Source: Lactobacillaceae bacterium
GTDB lineage: Bacteria; Bacillota; Bacilli; Lactobacillales; Lactobacillaceae
Direction: 5' to 3'
DNA length: 40,443 nt
Assembly: GCA_031289015.1 (NCBI GenBank)
Contig: JAITQG010000073.1
Coordinates: 1-40,443 of the forward strand
Shown here: piece after piece, positions 8,476 to 17,841 of the stretch
How the letters are laid out: each line of letters begins with the position of its first letter
Numbering within the stretch: position 1 is the first letter of the stretch
Translations under genes and position numbers: made by a program
The notes under the pieces: model-generated
The model's input: only the letters and a program-made list of their open reading frames with translations
Database searches by the model: none
What the model was told of the DNA's origin: nothing

Positions 8476-9839
8476 CAGAGGGCCTCCATTCCAGAATTTG
8501 AAACCTTCTTATAGGCTACCAATGAGAAGAGTGCCGATAAGATAAAGATTAAGATACCGATAACAGATGCTAAGTTGTAATCAGCCGTGTTCAACGTCAA
8601 ATTGTACAACCAAGTGATCAGCAAATCAGTTGAACCAGCGCCATAGTAATTAGAATTGGCCGGTCCACCACCTGTTAACAGGTAAATAACGTTGAAGTTG
8701 TTGACGTTTCCGATAAATTGTTGAATCAAGCTTGGTGCCATGACAAAGACAATTTGGGGGAACGTAATTGATTTGAAAATTTGGAACTTATTAGCACCAT
8801 CAATTTCGGCCGCTTCAACTTGGTCTTGCGATTGATTTTGCAAAATTCCAGTGGTAACCAACATTGTCGCTGGGATTCCAATCCACAAATTAACCACGAT
8901 AATCGTAATCTTAGCTAACGTTGGATTCGTAAAGAACGGAATTGATTGATGCGTCAACCCAGAATTCATCAACAAAGTGTTGACCAGCCCACCATCGGCG
9001 AACATGTTATTCATAATCAACAATGAAATAATGGCTGGAATGGCCATGGTCAGAATAAAAATCGTCCGGAAAATTTTCTTACCCTTGATACCCTTAGCGT
9101 TGATCATCATCGCCAGGATAACCCCAAAGAAGAATGAACTAACCGTCGCAATAACTGCCCAAATCAAGGTCCATGCCAAGACTGGGAAGAAGGTTGACGC
9201 CATGTCACCTGAAATCACATTACTAAAGTTTTGGAACCCCACCCAACCAAACAAGTTTTTGGGTGGCAAATGATTGTGATCATATGACGTAAAGGCAATT
9301 GCAATCATGTAAATCAATGGCAAAACCGTAAAGAACAAAACCCCTGTCAATGGGATTGCCATCAACGTAATATGCATCTTTTCATTTAACAGAGAAGCAA
9401 AATCTTGGCGAAGCGTGGGTAGCTTTTCACCCGCTTGTTTCAATTCCCAAATCTTACGTGCTGATTGGAGATTGATCCGATAGAGCAAAATAAACAAAAC
9501 TGTAATAATTACTGCTAACATCCCCCACAGCAACAATAACATTGAATTATCGCCTGGCTTCAACACTTCAATGCCCAGTTTAGGATCCATCACCAACCGT
9601 TGCGCGTGGGTTCCCAGGGTAATCATGTTGTGATAGGCACTAATGCCCATCGTTATCAGCCAAGCAATCCAACCAATTTCCAAGCCCAAGAAAACTATCC
9701 CTTTGAGATATTGTTTATTGGCCAAATTGGCCGCGCCCATTACCACATACGAGGCTTTGGTAGCACCATCCGCTTGGCCAAAGAGCTTGGTGAGCTTAAT
9801 ATGCTCTTCAAATGTCGAATGTTTCTTTTTCTTGAACAT
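8475..9839 (-). CDS. malF: Maltodextrin ABC transporter permease MalF
   Basis: A 454-residue permease. An N-terminal extension of about 160 residues carries two extra membrane segments (residues 42-66 and 100-122), as in Firmicute MalF proteins. The core has six helices and the EAA loop with AAEIDGANKFQIFKSITFPQ (residues about 345-364). It pairs with MalG; the ATPase subunit MalK is encoded divergently at 11.6 kb. A GGGATGG ribosome-binding site lies just upstream. It is separated from malE by about 180 bp holding a long hairpin. Confidence 0.93.
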   Translation of the reverse strand: MFKKKKHSTFEEHIKLTKLFGQADGATKASYVVMGAANLANKQYLKGIVFLGLEIGWIAWLITMGISAYHNMITLGTHAQRLVMDPKLGIEVLKPGDNSMLLLLWGMLAVIITVLFILLYRINLQSARKIWELKQAGEKLPTLRQDFASLLNEKMHITLMAIPLTGVLFFTVLPLIYMIAIAFTSYDHNHLPPKNLFGWVGFQNFSNVISGDMASTFFPVLAWTLIWAVIATVSSFFFGVILAMMINAKGIKGKKIFRTIFILTMAIPAIISLLIMNNMFADGGLVNTLLMNSGLTHQSIPFFTNPTLAKITIIVVNLWIGIPATMLVTTGILQNQSQDQVEAAEIDGANKFQIFKSITFPQIVFVMAPSLIQQFIGNVNNFNVIYLLTGGGPANSNYYGAGSTDLLITWLYNLTLNTADYNLASVIGILIFILSALFSLVAYKKVSNSGMEAL

Positions 9840-9932
9840 TTTCCATCCCTACTTTCATATTTATGTAGTGAGGCGGAAACAAACCGCGTTAAGCCGCCTA
9901 TTTTGCACTCGCATAAATTTGTTCATTAAACA

Positions 9933-9996
9933 TTGTTCTAACGCTCTTTTGTAATTTGAGCCCACGAGCACAAATTGCAAAACAGCGTTAGAACAA
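9933..9996 (-). promoter_or_regulatory. Long imperfect hairpin in the malE-malF intergenic space
   Basis: Arms beginning TTGTTCTAACGCT and ending AGCGTTAGAACAA pair over about 25 bp with a few mismatches and a loop of about 10 nt. No T-tract follows, so it is not a standard terminator. The position resembles the malE-malF palindromes of enterobacteria, which stabilise malE mRNA and raise binding-protein output over permease. That role is inferred here. Confidence 0.6.
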
Positions 9997-10022
9997 ACCG
10001 CTGTTTATTACATTTAAATCGC

Positions 10023-11258
10023 TTACTTAACTGACTTTGCTGCTTGCTTAACCATCTTTGTCAACTTTGGCAACATTTGCTTGTCTGAAATCTTGCCCTT
10101 GTATGTGTCGTTAAAGATTGCGTCAGCTGATGCCCAGAAGTTCGCCATCGCTGGTGACTTTGGCATTGGTGTTGAGTAGCCAGTTTGTGACATTTCAACC
10201 ACGGCCTTTGCCAAAGCGTCATTTTGGATTTCGGTTGACTTTTGAACAGCCTTTGAAGTTGGAATGTAGTGTGAGTTCTCAAAGCCTAACTTTTGAACCG
10301 CATCACTAGTCAAATAGTTAGCTAACTTCATAGCTGCCAATGGATACTTAGTGTCTTGCTTAACCCCAAACAACTTGATCCCTGAGAAGGCTTGCATTTG
10401 CTTTTCACCCTTGCCCAAATCAACTGTTGGATAAGGAGCAATGCCAAGCTTGTCACCCAAGGCCTTGCTGTAGTCATTGTATGACCATGGACCTGACAAA
10501 GTCGCTGAAATCTTACCTGATTGCAACAAGTTCAATGTATCAGCACTTGTTTGCACGAAGCCAGCGTTGTTCTTTTGGGCCTTAATCCACTTCAAGACTG
10601 AAACACCCTTCTTGTTGTCGATGTTAGTTCCCTTAGCCTTTTCACCGTTCTTACCATAGAGAGTATCGCCGGCTGTATAGAACAATGGTCCATAGATGTA
10701 GTTGGCTCCAGCAGCCCCAAGGTTAGATCCCATCTTGCCCTTAGTGGTGATGCTTGTCCATGACTTGATATCATTAGTCGTCAATTGCGTCTTGTTATAG
10801 TACAAAACTTGGGTTTCGATACCATATGGATAGCCGTATGTCTTACCCTTGTATGAAGCACCCTTCATCGCACTAGCAATTTGTGACTTCTTCAATGTCT
10901 TTGCGTACTTGGTGTTTTGATACAACAATCCTTGGGCAGCCAATGAACCGATTTGATCATGCGGGAACATGAATACGTCGGCGGCAGCAGCTGGATCCTT
11001 TTGTAAATTCTTCAAAGCGTCCGTTGAATTAGTGTACTTAATCGTAACCTTAATCTTTGGATTGGCCTTTTCAAAATTAGCAATGGCTGCAGTATACGTA
11101 GGCTTGGTATCAGTATCGACCCATAACTTCAATTTTTGAACCTTGCTTGCGGCATTTGCAGTTGGTGTATTGATCGTAACCGTCATCAAGCTTGCGGCTG
11201 TTGATGCCAACATAACCGTGGTCATTGCCAATACATTTGCCTTCATAACACTCTTCAT
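10023..11258 (-). CDS. malE: Maltodextrin-binding protein MalE (no lipobox)
   Basis: About 411 residues, solute-binding protein family 1. A signal peptide (Lys, hydrophobic core, then PTANAAS) fits signal peptidase I cleavage after ANA. The mature part shows the family pattern LKLWVDTDTK, FEKANPKIKV and an ADVFMFPHDQIG segment. It captures maltodextrins outside the cell for MalFGK. The start at 11258 is chosen because GGAGGAG lies 6 nt upstream, better placed than the GAG-rich upstream alternative. Oddly, the whole protein contains no cysteine, so it cannot be a lipoprotein as most Gram-positive binding proteins are. How it stays at the cell surface is not visible. Confidence 0.92.
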   Translation of the reverse strand: MKSVMKANVLAMTTVMLASTAASLMTVTINTPTANAASKVQKLKLWVDTDTKPTYTAAIANFEKANPKIKVTIKYTNSTDALKNLQKDPAAAADVFMFPHDQIGSLAAQGLLYQNTKYAKTLKKSQIASAMKGASYKGKTYGYPYGIETQVLYYNKTQLTTNDIKSWTSITTKGKMGSNLGAAGANYIYGPLFYTAGDTLYGKNGEKAKGTNIDNKKGVSVLKWIKAQKNNAGFVQTSADTLNLLQSGKISATLSGPWSYNDYSKALGDKLGIAPYPTVDLGKGEKQMQAFSGIKLFGVKQDTKYPLAAMKLANYLTSDAVQKLGFENSHYIPTSKAVQKSTEIQNDALAKAVVEMSQTGYSTPMPKSPAMANFWASADAIFNDTYKGKISDKQMLPKLTKMVKQAAKSVK

Positions 11259-11320
11259 ATCTAACTCCTCCATATTGTGTTCTGGATATGTTTACAAAAA
11301 ATAATTTTTCGTACAACAAA

Positions 11321-11359
11321 GTTATAACATGTTTGCCCTGATTAATGCAAGCGCTTTCA
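11321..11359 (-). promoter_or_regulatory. malE promoter with cre/MalR-like operator
   Basis: Minus strand: -35 TTGCAT (11345-11350), an 18-bp spacer and -10 TATAAC (11321-11326). The palindrome TGCAAGCGCTTTCA (plus strand, 11346-11359) overlaps the -35 and matches cre with one deviation. CcpA and/or MalR binding here would block malEFG transcription. Confidence 0.7.
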
Positions 11360-11502
11360 TTTAACATTTTTTTAATTCATGAGGGGGCTGCGTCTGCATA
11401 TAAAACCACAGCATCCTTTACTATCACTATATGCACTCCAAAACCCACCCTTTATTTAAGTAAAATTTAAATCCGAATTTTACTAATTTTAAATAATTCA
11501 AC

Positions 11503-11559
11503 TGCAATCGCTTGCATGAAAAACAAAATTAGGTAAAATAGAAAGTGTAAGCGCTATCA
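11503..11559 (+). promoter_or_regulatory. malK promoter with two LacI/CcpA-type operators
   Basis: -35 TTGCAT (11512-11517), a 16-bp spacer and -10 TAAAAT (11534-11539). The palindrome TGCAATCGCTTGCA (11503-11516) overlaps the -35 and fits a MalR operator. TGTAAGCGCTATCA (11546-11559) fits the cre consensus exactly and lies just downstream of the -10. The AT-rich space between this and the malE promoter (11360-11502) holds no gene. Confidence 0.75.
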
Positions 11560-11607
11560 TTTTGATTCGATAGCATTCATTATCATTGTCATATAGAGGA
11601 GCTCAAC

Positions 11608-12711
11608 ATGGCTGAAATTCGTTTAGAACACATTAATAAAACTTATCCACATATGGATACCCCATCGGTGGCTGATTATAATTTAGAAATCCACGACAAA
11701 GAATTCATTGTCTTTGTCGGACCTTCAGGATCTGGTAAATCAACCGTTTTGCGGATGATTGCTGGGTTGGAAGAAATTTCTGGTGGTGAATTTATCATTG
11801 ATGGCAAGGTCATGAACGACGTGTCACCAAAGGATCGTGATATTGCCATGGTTTTCCAAAACTATGCCCTCTACCCCCACATGACCGTGTTTGATAACAT
11901 CGGCTTTGGTTTGAAGTTACGTAAGATGCCAAAGGATGAAATCGACACTCGGGTGCATGATGCAGCGAAGATTTTGGGCATTGAAGAATACTTGGATCGT
12001 AAGCCTGCTGACCTATCTGGTGGACAACGGCAACGTGTGGCCATGGGCCGGGCAATTGTGCGAAACGCCAAAATTTTGTTGATGGACGAACCACTATCTA
12101 ACTTGGATGCCAAGTTGCGTGTTGAAATCCGTGCCGAAATTACTAAGATTCACAAGCGAATCGGCGCAACAACCATCTATGTTACCCACGATCAAACTGA
12201 AGCGATGACGTTGGCTGATCGGATTGTCATCATTGATAAGGGTGATATCCAACAAGTTGGAACCCCTCAAGAGCTCTACAATGAACCCGTGAATATTTTC
12301 GTGGCCACCTTCATTGGGATGCCATCAATGAATATGATTAAGGGTAAGTACAACGAGGACAGCTTTATCACTGATGATGGCATCAAGTTGCAAGTCCCTG
12401 GTGGAATGGCCAAGACATTGACGAGCAATGGTTACGCTGGCAAGGAAGTCATCTTTGGTATTCGTCCTGAAGATGTTTTGTCAGAACAAGTTGCCTTGGA
12501 CACGTATCCAAAAAGTACTTTGACGGCCACAGTTACCATTGCTGAATTGATGGGAGCTGATTCAATGCTTTACACAAAGGTTGGTGAACATGAATTGATC
12601 GCCCGTGTCAATGCCCGTGACTATCACAAACCTGGCGAAGATGTGCAATTGGCGATTAACATGAATAAGGGGCATTTCTTTGACCCTGAGACGACTAATC
12701 GGATTAACTAA
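11608..12711 (+). CDS. malK: ABC transporter ATPase MalK/MsmX-like
   Basis: A 367-residue ATPase. Walker A GPSGSGKST is near residues 38-46, the signature LSGGQRQRVAMGRA near 135-148, and Walker B ILLMDEPLSNLDAKLR near 155-170, with the H-loop TIYVTHDQTEAM. The C-terminal OB-fold (TOBE) domain, from about residue 240, is typical of MalK/MsmX/UgpC ATPases that power sugar importers. It is transcribed divergently from malEFG with shared operators and followed by a terminator-like hairpin before the GH13 genes. It could also serve other sugar importers, as MsmX does in Bacillus. Confidence 0.93.
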   Translation: MAEIRLEHINKTYPHMDTPSVADYNLEIHDKEFIVFVGPSGSGKSTVLRMIAGLEEISGGEFIIDGKVMNDVSPKDRDIAMVFQNYALYPHMTVFDNIGFGLKLRKMPKDEIDTRVHDAAKILGIEEYLDRKPADLSGGQRQRVAMGRAIVRNAKILLMDEPLSNLDAKLRVEIRAEITKIHKRIGATTIYVTHDQTEAMTLADRIVIIDKGDIQQVGTPQELYNEPVNIFVATFIGMPSMNMIKGKYNEDSFITDDGIKLQVPGGMAKTLTSNGYAGKEVIFGIRPEDVLSEQVALDTYPKSTLTATVTIAELMGADSMLYTKVGEHELIARVNARDYHKPGEDVQLAINMNKGHFFDPETTNRIN

Positions 12712-12732
12712 ATATCATATGGCCATGTATCC

Positions 12733-12790
12733 AGTATCAACCAAACGATCAGAGCAATCTTGATTCTTTGATTGATACTTTTTATTTTTG
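12733..12790 (+). terminator. Terminator or attenuator between malK and the GH13 genes
   Basis: The arms AGTATCAACCAAA and TTTGATTGATACT (13 bp, one mismatch) enclose a loop of about 20 nt and are followed by TTTTTATTTTT. The GH13 genes start directly after it with no obvious separate promoter, so readthrough is likely. Confidence 0.75.
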
Positions 12791-12812
12791 AATTTATTTG
12801 GAGGACTTACTA

Positions 12813-14594
12813 ATGCAAAAAGCTGCTATCTATCATCGCCCTGAATCAGAATTTGCCTATCTCTATACTGAGACTGAGCTGCGCATTCGAATTCGGACGG
12901 CTTTAGACGATATCGCAACGATCACCGTGGGATATGGTGATCCGTATGACTGGCAAGATGGCACATGGCAAAAAGAGGCTGACCTCAGCATGCATAAAAC
13001 TTTGGCCACCGATGTGCATCAATACTGGGAAGCTAGTTTGACGGCCCCCCACGCCCGCTTGAATTACGGGTTTATCTTAACGGATACGGCTGGCTATCAA
13101 GTCTTCTTTGGTGATCAAGGTTTTGAAGAATTGACGGTTGATGAAAGTGACACTGATGCTGGCTTGATGGGTGCCAACAACTACTTTAAAATGCCGTTTT
13201 TCCAAGAAATTGACCGCTTTAAGGCGCCTGATTGGGTGAAGCAAACCATCTGGTATCAGATTTTCCCAGAACGCTTTGCCAATGGCGATACGAGCAATGA
13301 TAACCCTGGGACCCTGCCTTGGAATCCTGATGATAACCCTGATCGCGACCATTTCTACGGTGGTGATTTGCGCGGGATCATTGACCATCTCGACCATCTA
13401 GTCGATCTTGGGGTGAATGGTTTGTATCTGACGCCAATTTTTGAAGCGCCGACTGTGCATAAATATGACACGGTTGATTATCTAGAAATCGACCCCCACT
13501 TTGGTACGAAAGCTGATTTCAAAGAACTTGTTGAAGCCGCCCATCAACGTGGGATGCGCGTGATGTTGGATGCGGTGTTTAATCATATCGGTGATCAAAG
13601 TCCCCAATGGCAAGATGTCTTGGCTAATGGTGCGGATTCTAAGTATGCGGATTGGTTCCACGTGCATGAATTCCCAGCCCGGTATACGGCCACTGATGAA
13701 TTCGAATATGCCGTTGATGCAAATTATGATACCTTCGCCTTTACTCCTCATATGCCTAAGCTCAACACGGCTAATCCAGAAGTTCAAGCCCACCTGCTCC
13801 ACATTGCAACGTATTGGGTTGAAGAGTTTGATATTGATGCTTGGCGCTTAGATGTTGCCAATGAAGTCGATCATCATTTCTGGAAACGATTCCATACTGA
13901 ACTCAAAAAATTAAAGCCTGATTTTTATATCTTGGGTGAAATTTGGACCAGTGCCCAAGCTTGGTTGCAAGGCGATGAATATTCAGCAGTCATGAACTAT
14001 GCTTTCACTGGTTCAATCGTTGATTACTTTGCCAAGCAGAGCATTTCCCTTGAAAAAATGGTCAGCAACCTCAACTCGCAATTGATGCTCAACCGCGATC
14101 AAACCAATCAAGTGATGTACAATCTCCTTGATTCACACGATGCCCCCCGGATTTTGACGGTGGCCAAGGATAATAAAGACCTGGTGCGCCAAATGTTGAC
14201 CTTTATGTTCTTGCAACAAGGGACGCCTGACATTTATTACGGTACTGAGTATGCGATGACGGGAGAACAAGACCCTGATAATCGTAAGCCGATGGAATGG
14301 CGGCCTGAGAAACAAGACCATGCGATGTATGCGTTTATGCAACAACTCATTGCCTTACGGAAGACTTATCAGCCAACTTTGTCGGAAGGTAATTTAGTTT
14401 GGGAACTTGATACGGACCAGCAAATCGTGAGTTTCACCCGTGAAATTAACGCGACTAAACTCATTGCCACGTTCAACACTGGTAATGCTCCTTATACCTT
14501 GCCTAACACGCCGGGCACATTGGTTTCAAGTCAATTACTTACTGATAACACCCTCGCCCCATTTGGGTTTGCGGTTTATGCACAAAGCCTGTAA
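12813..14594 (+). CDS. GH13 maltogenic amylase/neopullulanase/cyclomaltodextrinase
   Basis: About 593 residues. An N-terminal beta-sandwich of about 120 residues (CBM34 type) precedes a GH13 catalytic barrel. The four GH13 regions are visible: DAVFNH, WRLDVANE (nucleophile Asp), LGEIW (acid/base Glu) and LLDSHD. The MPKLN motif before region II marks subfamily GH13_20. It cuts maltodextrins or cyclodextrins to maltose and glucose; with no signal peptide it acts in the cytoplasm on imported dextrins. The start at 12813 is chosen because TTGGAGG lies 9 nt upstream. It is 12 bp from the next GH13 gene. Confidence 0.9.
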   Translation: MQKAAIYHRPESEFAYLYTETELRIRIRTALDDIATITVGYGDPYDWQDGTWQKEADLSMHKTLATDVHQYWEASLTAPHARLNYGFILTDTAGYQVFFGDQGFEELTVDESDTDAGLMGANNYFKMPFFQEIDRFKAPDWVKQTIWYQIFPERFANGDTSNDNPGTLPWNPDDNPDRDHFYGGDLRGIIDHLDHLVDLGVNGLYLTPIFEAPTVHKYDTVDYLEIDPHFGTKADFKELVEAAHQRGMRVMLDAVFNHIGDQSPQWQDVLANGADSKYADWFHVHEFPARYTATDEFEYAVDANYDTFAFTPHMPKLNTANPEVQAHLLHIATYWVEEFDIDAWRLDVANEVDHHFWKRFHTELKKLKPDFYILGEIWTSAQAWLQGDEYSAVMNYAFTGSIVDYFAKQSISLEKMVSNLNSQLMLNRDQTNQVMYNLLDSHDAPRILTVAKDNKDLVRQMLTFMFLQQGTPDIYYGTEYAMTGEQDPDNRKPMEWRPEKQDHAMYAFMQQLIALRKTYQPTLSEGNLVWELDTDQQIVSFTREINATKLIATFNTGNAPYTLPNTPGTLVSSQLLTDNTLAPFGFAVYAQSL

Positions 14595-14606
14595 AGGAGG
14601 CATTTT

Positions 14607-16247
14607 ATGAGCATCCCTTGGTGGCAAAGCGCGGTCGGCTATCAAATTTATCCGCGCTCATTTCAAGATTCCAATCATGATGGCATTGGTGATTTACCGG
14701 GTATCACCCAACATATTCCGGATTTAAAAGCTTTGGGCGTTGATTTTTTGTGGTTAAATCCCATTTATCAATCACCCAACGTCGATAACGGCTATGATAT
14801 CGCTGATTTTCAGGCGATTGACCCGGCCTATGGTACTTGGCAGGATTTTGAAACCCTCCTCACCACCGCCCACGCCAATGATTTACGTGTCATTATGGAT
14901 TTGGTGGTCAACCATACTTCGGATCAACATGCATGGTTTCAAGCCGCGCGCCAAAGTAAAACGTCACCCTACCATGACTATTATATTTGGCAGGAAAATA
15001 TCGATGGCACGCCACCCAACGCATGGTTAAATTTCACTGGCGATAACACTTGGGCCTATAACGAAGCCACTGATGAATGGTATTTTCACTTGTTTGCCCC
15101 TGAACAACCAGATTTGAATTGGGAAAATGCCCAACTGCAAACTGAAATCATTGCGATGATTAATTGGTGGGCCGATCAAAAAATTGATGGCTTTAGACTC
15201 GATGCCCTGAGCCATTTGAAAAAAGTACCGTTCAATACGCCGCAACCGGTTGGGGATGAACAATTTAGTATCTTCTCAAATAACCCCGGCATCGAGGTCT
15301 TCTTGCAAAAATTGCACGCAACTTTTCAAGCGCGTGGTTTGATGACCGTTGGTGAAGCTGGTGGTGTCCACGCTGATACTGCAGCTGTTTGGACTGGACC
15401 AAGCGGCTTTATGAATATGATTTTTGAATTAGAACATCAATCCCGCGCCAGTGAATTCCCACCTAAGGCCGATCTTGCACACTTGTTTAACAGTTTCACG
15501 GAATGGCAAGAAGCCCTGAATCAACAGGGTTGGCTGGGGCTTTACTTGGAAAATCATGATCAACCACGCTCAATCACCGTGTATGGTGATGATCAACCTT
15601 TGGCCGCCAAAGCCTTGGCCACGCTGTTATTGACCTTGCGTGGCACACCATTTATCTTCCAGGGTGAAGAATTAGGCATGACCAATGTGGCCTTTACGGA
15701 GCCCGAGCAAATCGATGACCCACCAGTGCGGGCCGCTTATGAGCACTTAGTCGCCACGGGGGTCAACCCAACCGAGGCTTTAAACCAAGCCACTAGCTGG
15801 TCACGCGATAATTCACGGACCCCATATCAATGGACAACAAACGGCTTTGGCAACAGTGCTGCTGAACGTGATACGTCTTGGTTATTAACCAACCCCAACA
15901 CGACCAGCTTAAATCATGCCAACCAACTGCAGGAGCCATCTTCAGTTTTGCACTATTATCAAAAGTTATTAGCGTACCGTAAACATGATTTAACGCTGCA
16001 AACCGGTCGTTTCAAGCGTATCACGACCAATCACGACTTGGTCTTTGCCTTTCTGCGCTACACTGATGAAGCCACGCGGTTGATGTTCATTAATTTGTCC
16101 GATCAACCCGCCAAAATCAAATTGCCAAACGACATTGCAACTAACAGTGCTTGGGTGCCGGCAATCAGTAACACCGAGGCATTACCACCTATCACAGCTA
16201 CTTTGGAACTAGCGCCATACCAAGCTGGCATTTACGAAAAAGTTTAA
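14607..16247 (+). CDS. GH13 alpha-glucosidase/oligo-1,6-glucosidase
   Basis: A 546-residue GH13_31-type enzyme without signal peptide. It opens WWQSAVGYQIYPRSFQDSN, typical of oligo-1,6-glucosidases and glucan alpha-1,6-glucosidases (MalL/DexB group). The catalytic regions are DLVVNHTS, GFRLDALSH (nucleophile), TVGEAGG (acid/base) and LENHDQPR. It removes glucose from isomalto- or maltooligosaccharides in the cytoplasm. Val after the nucleophile-region glycine is usually used to separate alpha-1,4 from alpha-1,6 preference; the linkage specificity is not decided here. AAAGGAGG lies 7 nt before the ATG. It is the last gene of the malK-side unit. Confidence 0.9.
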   Translation: MSIPWWQSAVGYQIYPRSFQDSNHDGIGDLPGITQHIPDLKALGVDFLWLNPIYQSPNVDNGYDIADFQAIDPAYGTWQDFETLLTTAHANDLRVIMDLVVNHTSDQHAWFQAARQSKTSPYHDYYIWQENIDGTPPNAWLNFTGDNTWAYNEATDEWYFHLFAPEQPDLNWENAQLQTEIIAMINWWADQKIDGFRLDALSHLKKVPFNTPQPVGDEQFSIFSNNPGIEVFLQKLHATFQARGLMTVGEAGGVHADTAAVWTGPSGFMNMIFELEHQSRASEFPPKADLAHLFNSFTEWQEALNQQGWLGLYLENHDQPRSITVYGDDQPLAAKALATLLLTLRGTPFIFQGEELGMTNVAFTEPEQIDDPPVRAAYEHLVATGVNPTEALNQATSWSRDNSRTPYQWTTNGFGNSAAERDTSWLLTNPNTTSLNHANQLQEPSSVLHYYQKLLAYRKHDLTLQTGRFKRITTNHDLVFAFLRYTDEATRLMFINLSDQPAKIKLPNDIATNSAWVPAISNTEALPPITATLELAPYQAGIYEKV

Positions 16248-16258
16248 GCTGCCAAAAG

Positions 16259-16287
16259 AAAAACCACCGTCATTGGTGGTTTTTTTG
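16259..16287. terminator. Bidirectional terminator between the mal and dlt units
   Basis: AAAAACCACC / GGTGGTTTTTTT with a 6-nt loop. It has A- and T-tracts on both sides and serves the convergent GH13 gene and dltD. Confidence 0.9.
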
Positions 16288-16300
16288 GTCCTTATTATGA

Positions 16301-17587
16301 TCAGTTACCAAGTTGCAAATACTCACTAAAATCATCATCGGTTGGGTTGAACTGATTCCATCGTTCCTTCAAGAATTTATTATTAATTGCATACTGTGGT
16401 TTTACGTACTTAGCTTGTAAAAATGGCGCCACCTTTTCATCAAAGGCAATCCAGCCCCGCCAGCCCATATGAATCGTATCTTGCATGAAATACGCTTTAT
16501 TGCCGTCTTGTGAAAAATCAGCAATATTGTTAAAGCCTTGCGCATGTAATTGATATTTGATTTTTTCAACCGTTTTATTATACATCCCCAAATTCATATT
16601 AGTATATGCTTCCCACTTTTCATTAACCGGCGGAATCACAAACATAACCGATGTTTTGGTTTGAGCCATTTGCGTCAACGCTAATTGTAAATCCGCATAT
16701 TCTGGTGATTGCAGATAATTAAAATCAACTTGACTATTGCTTAAGGCCGGCAATTGCGGTCTAACGCGGGTATTATAAAAGCCATTCTCAATTCCAAAGT
16801 CATTATTACCCGTGGCCCGCGCACCTAGTTTGTCAGCAATCGCTTGTAATTTAGATACATTATAAGTCTTGGGTAATTGCTTGGTTTTGGGCAAAATGCG
16901 GGTGGTGTAATTATTACCGATTTGGAAATTGGCGAATAAATTATCTTCACTTTCCATCATTTTACCCAAAATATGCAAGGTCAGGCGATCAGATTTCGAC
17001 AAAAGTTGACCCTTGGCAATTTTTTTCATCATTTTGCCAAAGGTACTTGAAGGCACCATCTGCAAATACCGTTTAGCTGCATATTGATCAGCTTTAGTTT
17101 CCGTTTGGTTGCTTAAAAACCGAATAATTTGATCAGTACCTAAATAGTATGTAAAGGCGCCGACATCTTCACCTTGAGGCATAAACCATTGCGGCGAGAT
17201 AAAATACACGGCCTGTTTATTTTTCATCTGCTTGACCGTCTGTTGCATCCCATAAAATTGGGTCAACGACTGTGCACCACGCTCACCCAATAAAAACGGC
17301 CGATAATTACGGTGATACTTTTCAGCTAAGGTAAACGGGTGAAAGGCATCCATCCGATTCCATTCACTTGAACCAAAAAATGGCACAAAGCGATGTTTCT
17401 TATCCGATAGCGCTGCCCGTTTTAATTTTGCGTTTTTAAACACCGTCGCCGTCAATGCCGTGGCTGCCCGTTTTTCGACCGCTTCACTATGCGAATGCGT
17501 GTGCGTTGGGGCAATCAATAACAAACCAACAAGTAAGCCCCCAGCGACTAAGACGGGCCCAAAAATCAGCCAAAGTCGTTTAAACAT
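16301..17587 (-). CDS. dltD: D-alanyl-lipoteichoic acid biosynthesis protein DltD
   Basis: A 428-residue protein with one N-terminal membrane anchor (residues 7-27) and an extracellular SGNH-like domain. The catalytic Ser lies in [11 protein letters not shown] (about residues 70-80) and the Asp/His pair in DTIHMGWRG near the C-terminus. It takes part in the last step of D-alanine transfer to teichoic acid on the cell surface. Its start overlaps the dltC end by 8 bp. Confidence 0.93.
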   Translation of the reverse strand: MFKRLWLIFGPVLVAGGLLVGLLLIAPTHTHSHSEAVEKRAATALTATVFKNAKLKRAALSDKKHRFVPFFGSSEWNRMDAFHPFTLAEKYHRNYRPFLLGERGAQSLTQFYGMQQTVKQMKNKQAVYFISPQWFMPQGEDVGAFTYYLGTDQIIRFLSNQTETKADQYAAKRYLQMVPSSTFGKMMKKIAKGQLLSKSDRLTLHILGKMMESEDNLFANFQIGNNYTTRILPKTKQLPKTYNVSKLQAIADKLGARATGNNDFGIENGFYNTRVRPQLPALSNSQVDFNYLQSPEYADLQLALTQMAQTKTSVMFVIPPVNEKWEAYTNMNLGMYNKTVEKIKYQLHAQGFNNIADFSQDGNKAYFMQDTIHMGWRGWIAFDEKVAPFLQAKYVKPQYAINNKFLKERWNQFNPTDDDFSEYLQLGN

Positions 17588-17819
17588 TTTGTAGTTCCTT
17601 TACCCCTTGAATGATTTTGTTGGCAGTGTTCCAGTCATCACGCCCCATTTCAGAAACTGGAATCTTGATCCCAAATGCATCTTCTAAGGCCAAAACTAAT
17701 TCAACCGTCCCCATTGAGTCCATGATGCCCGCATCAAATAAATCATCATCTAAAATATCGCTCACATCTTCTAAAAACAAATCTTCAATAATTTCTAGTA
17801 CTTTTGCATCAACAGTCAT
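17580..17819 (-). CDS. dltC: D-alanyl carrier protein DltC
   Basis: A 79-residue acyl-carrier-type protein. The phosphopantetheine Ser is in [12 protein letters not shown]. DltA loads D-alanine onto it as a thioester, and it delivers the residue to DltB. It lies 22 bp downstream of dltB. Confidence 0.95.
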   Translation of the reverse strand: MTVDAKVLEIIEDLFLEDVSDILDDDLFDAGIMDSMGTVELVLALEDAFGIKIPVSEMGRDDWNTANKIIQGVKELQNV

Positions 17820-17841
17820 TTTATTTCCCTCTTTTTATGTG

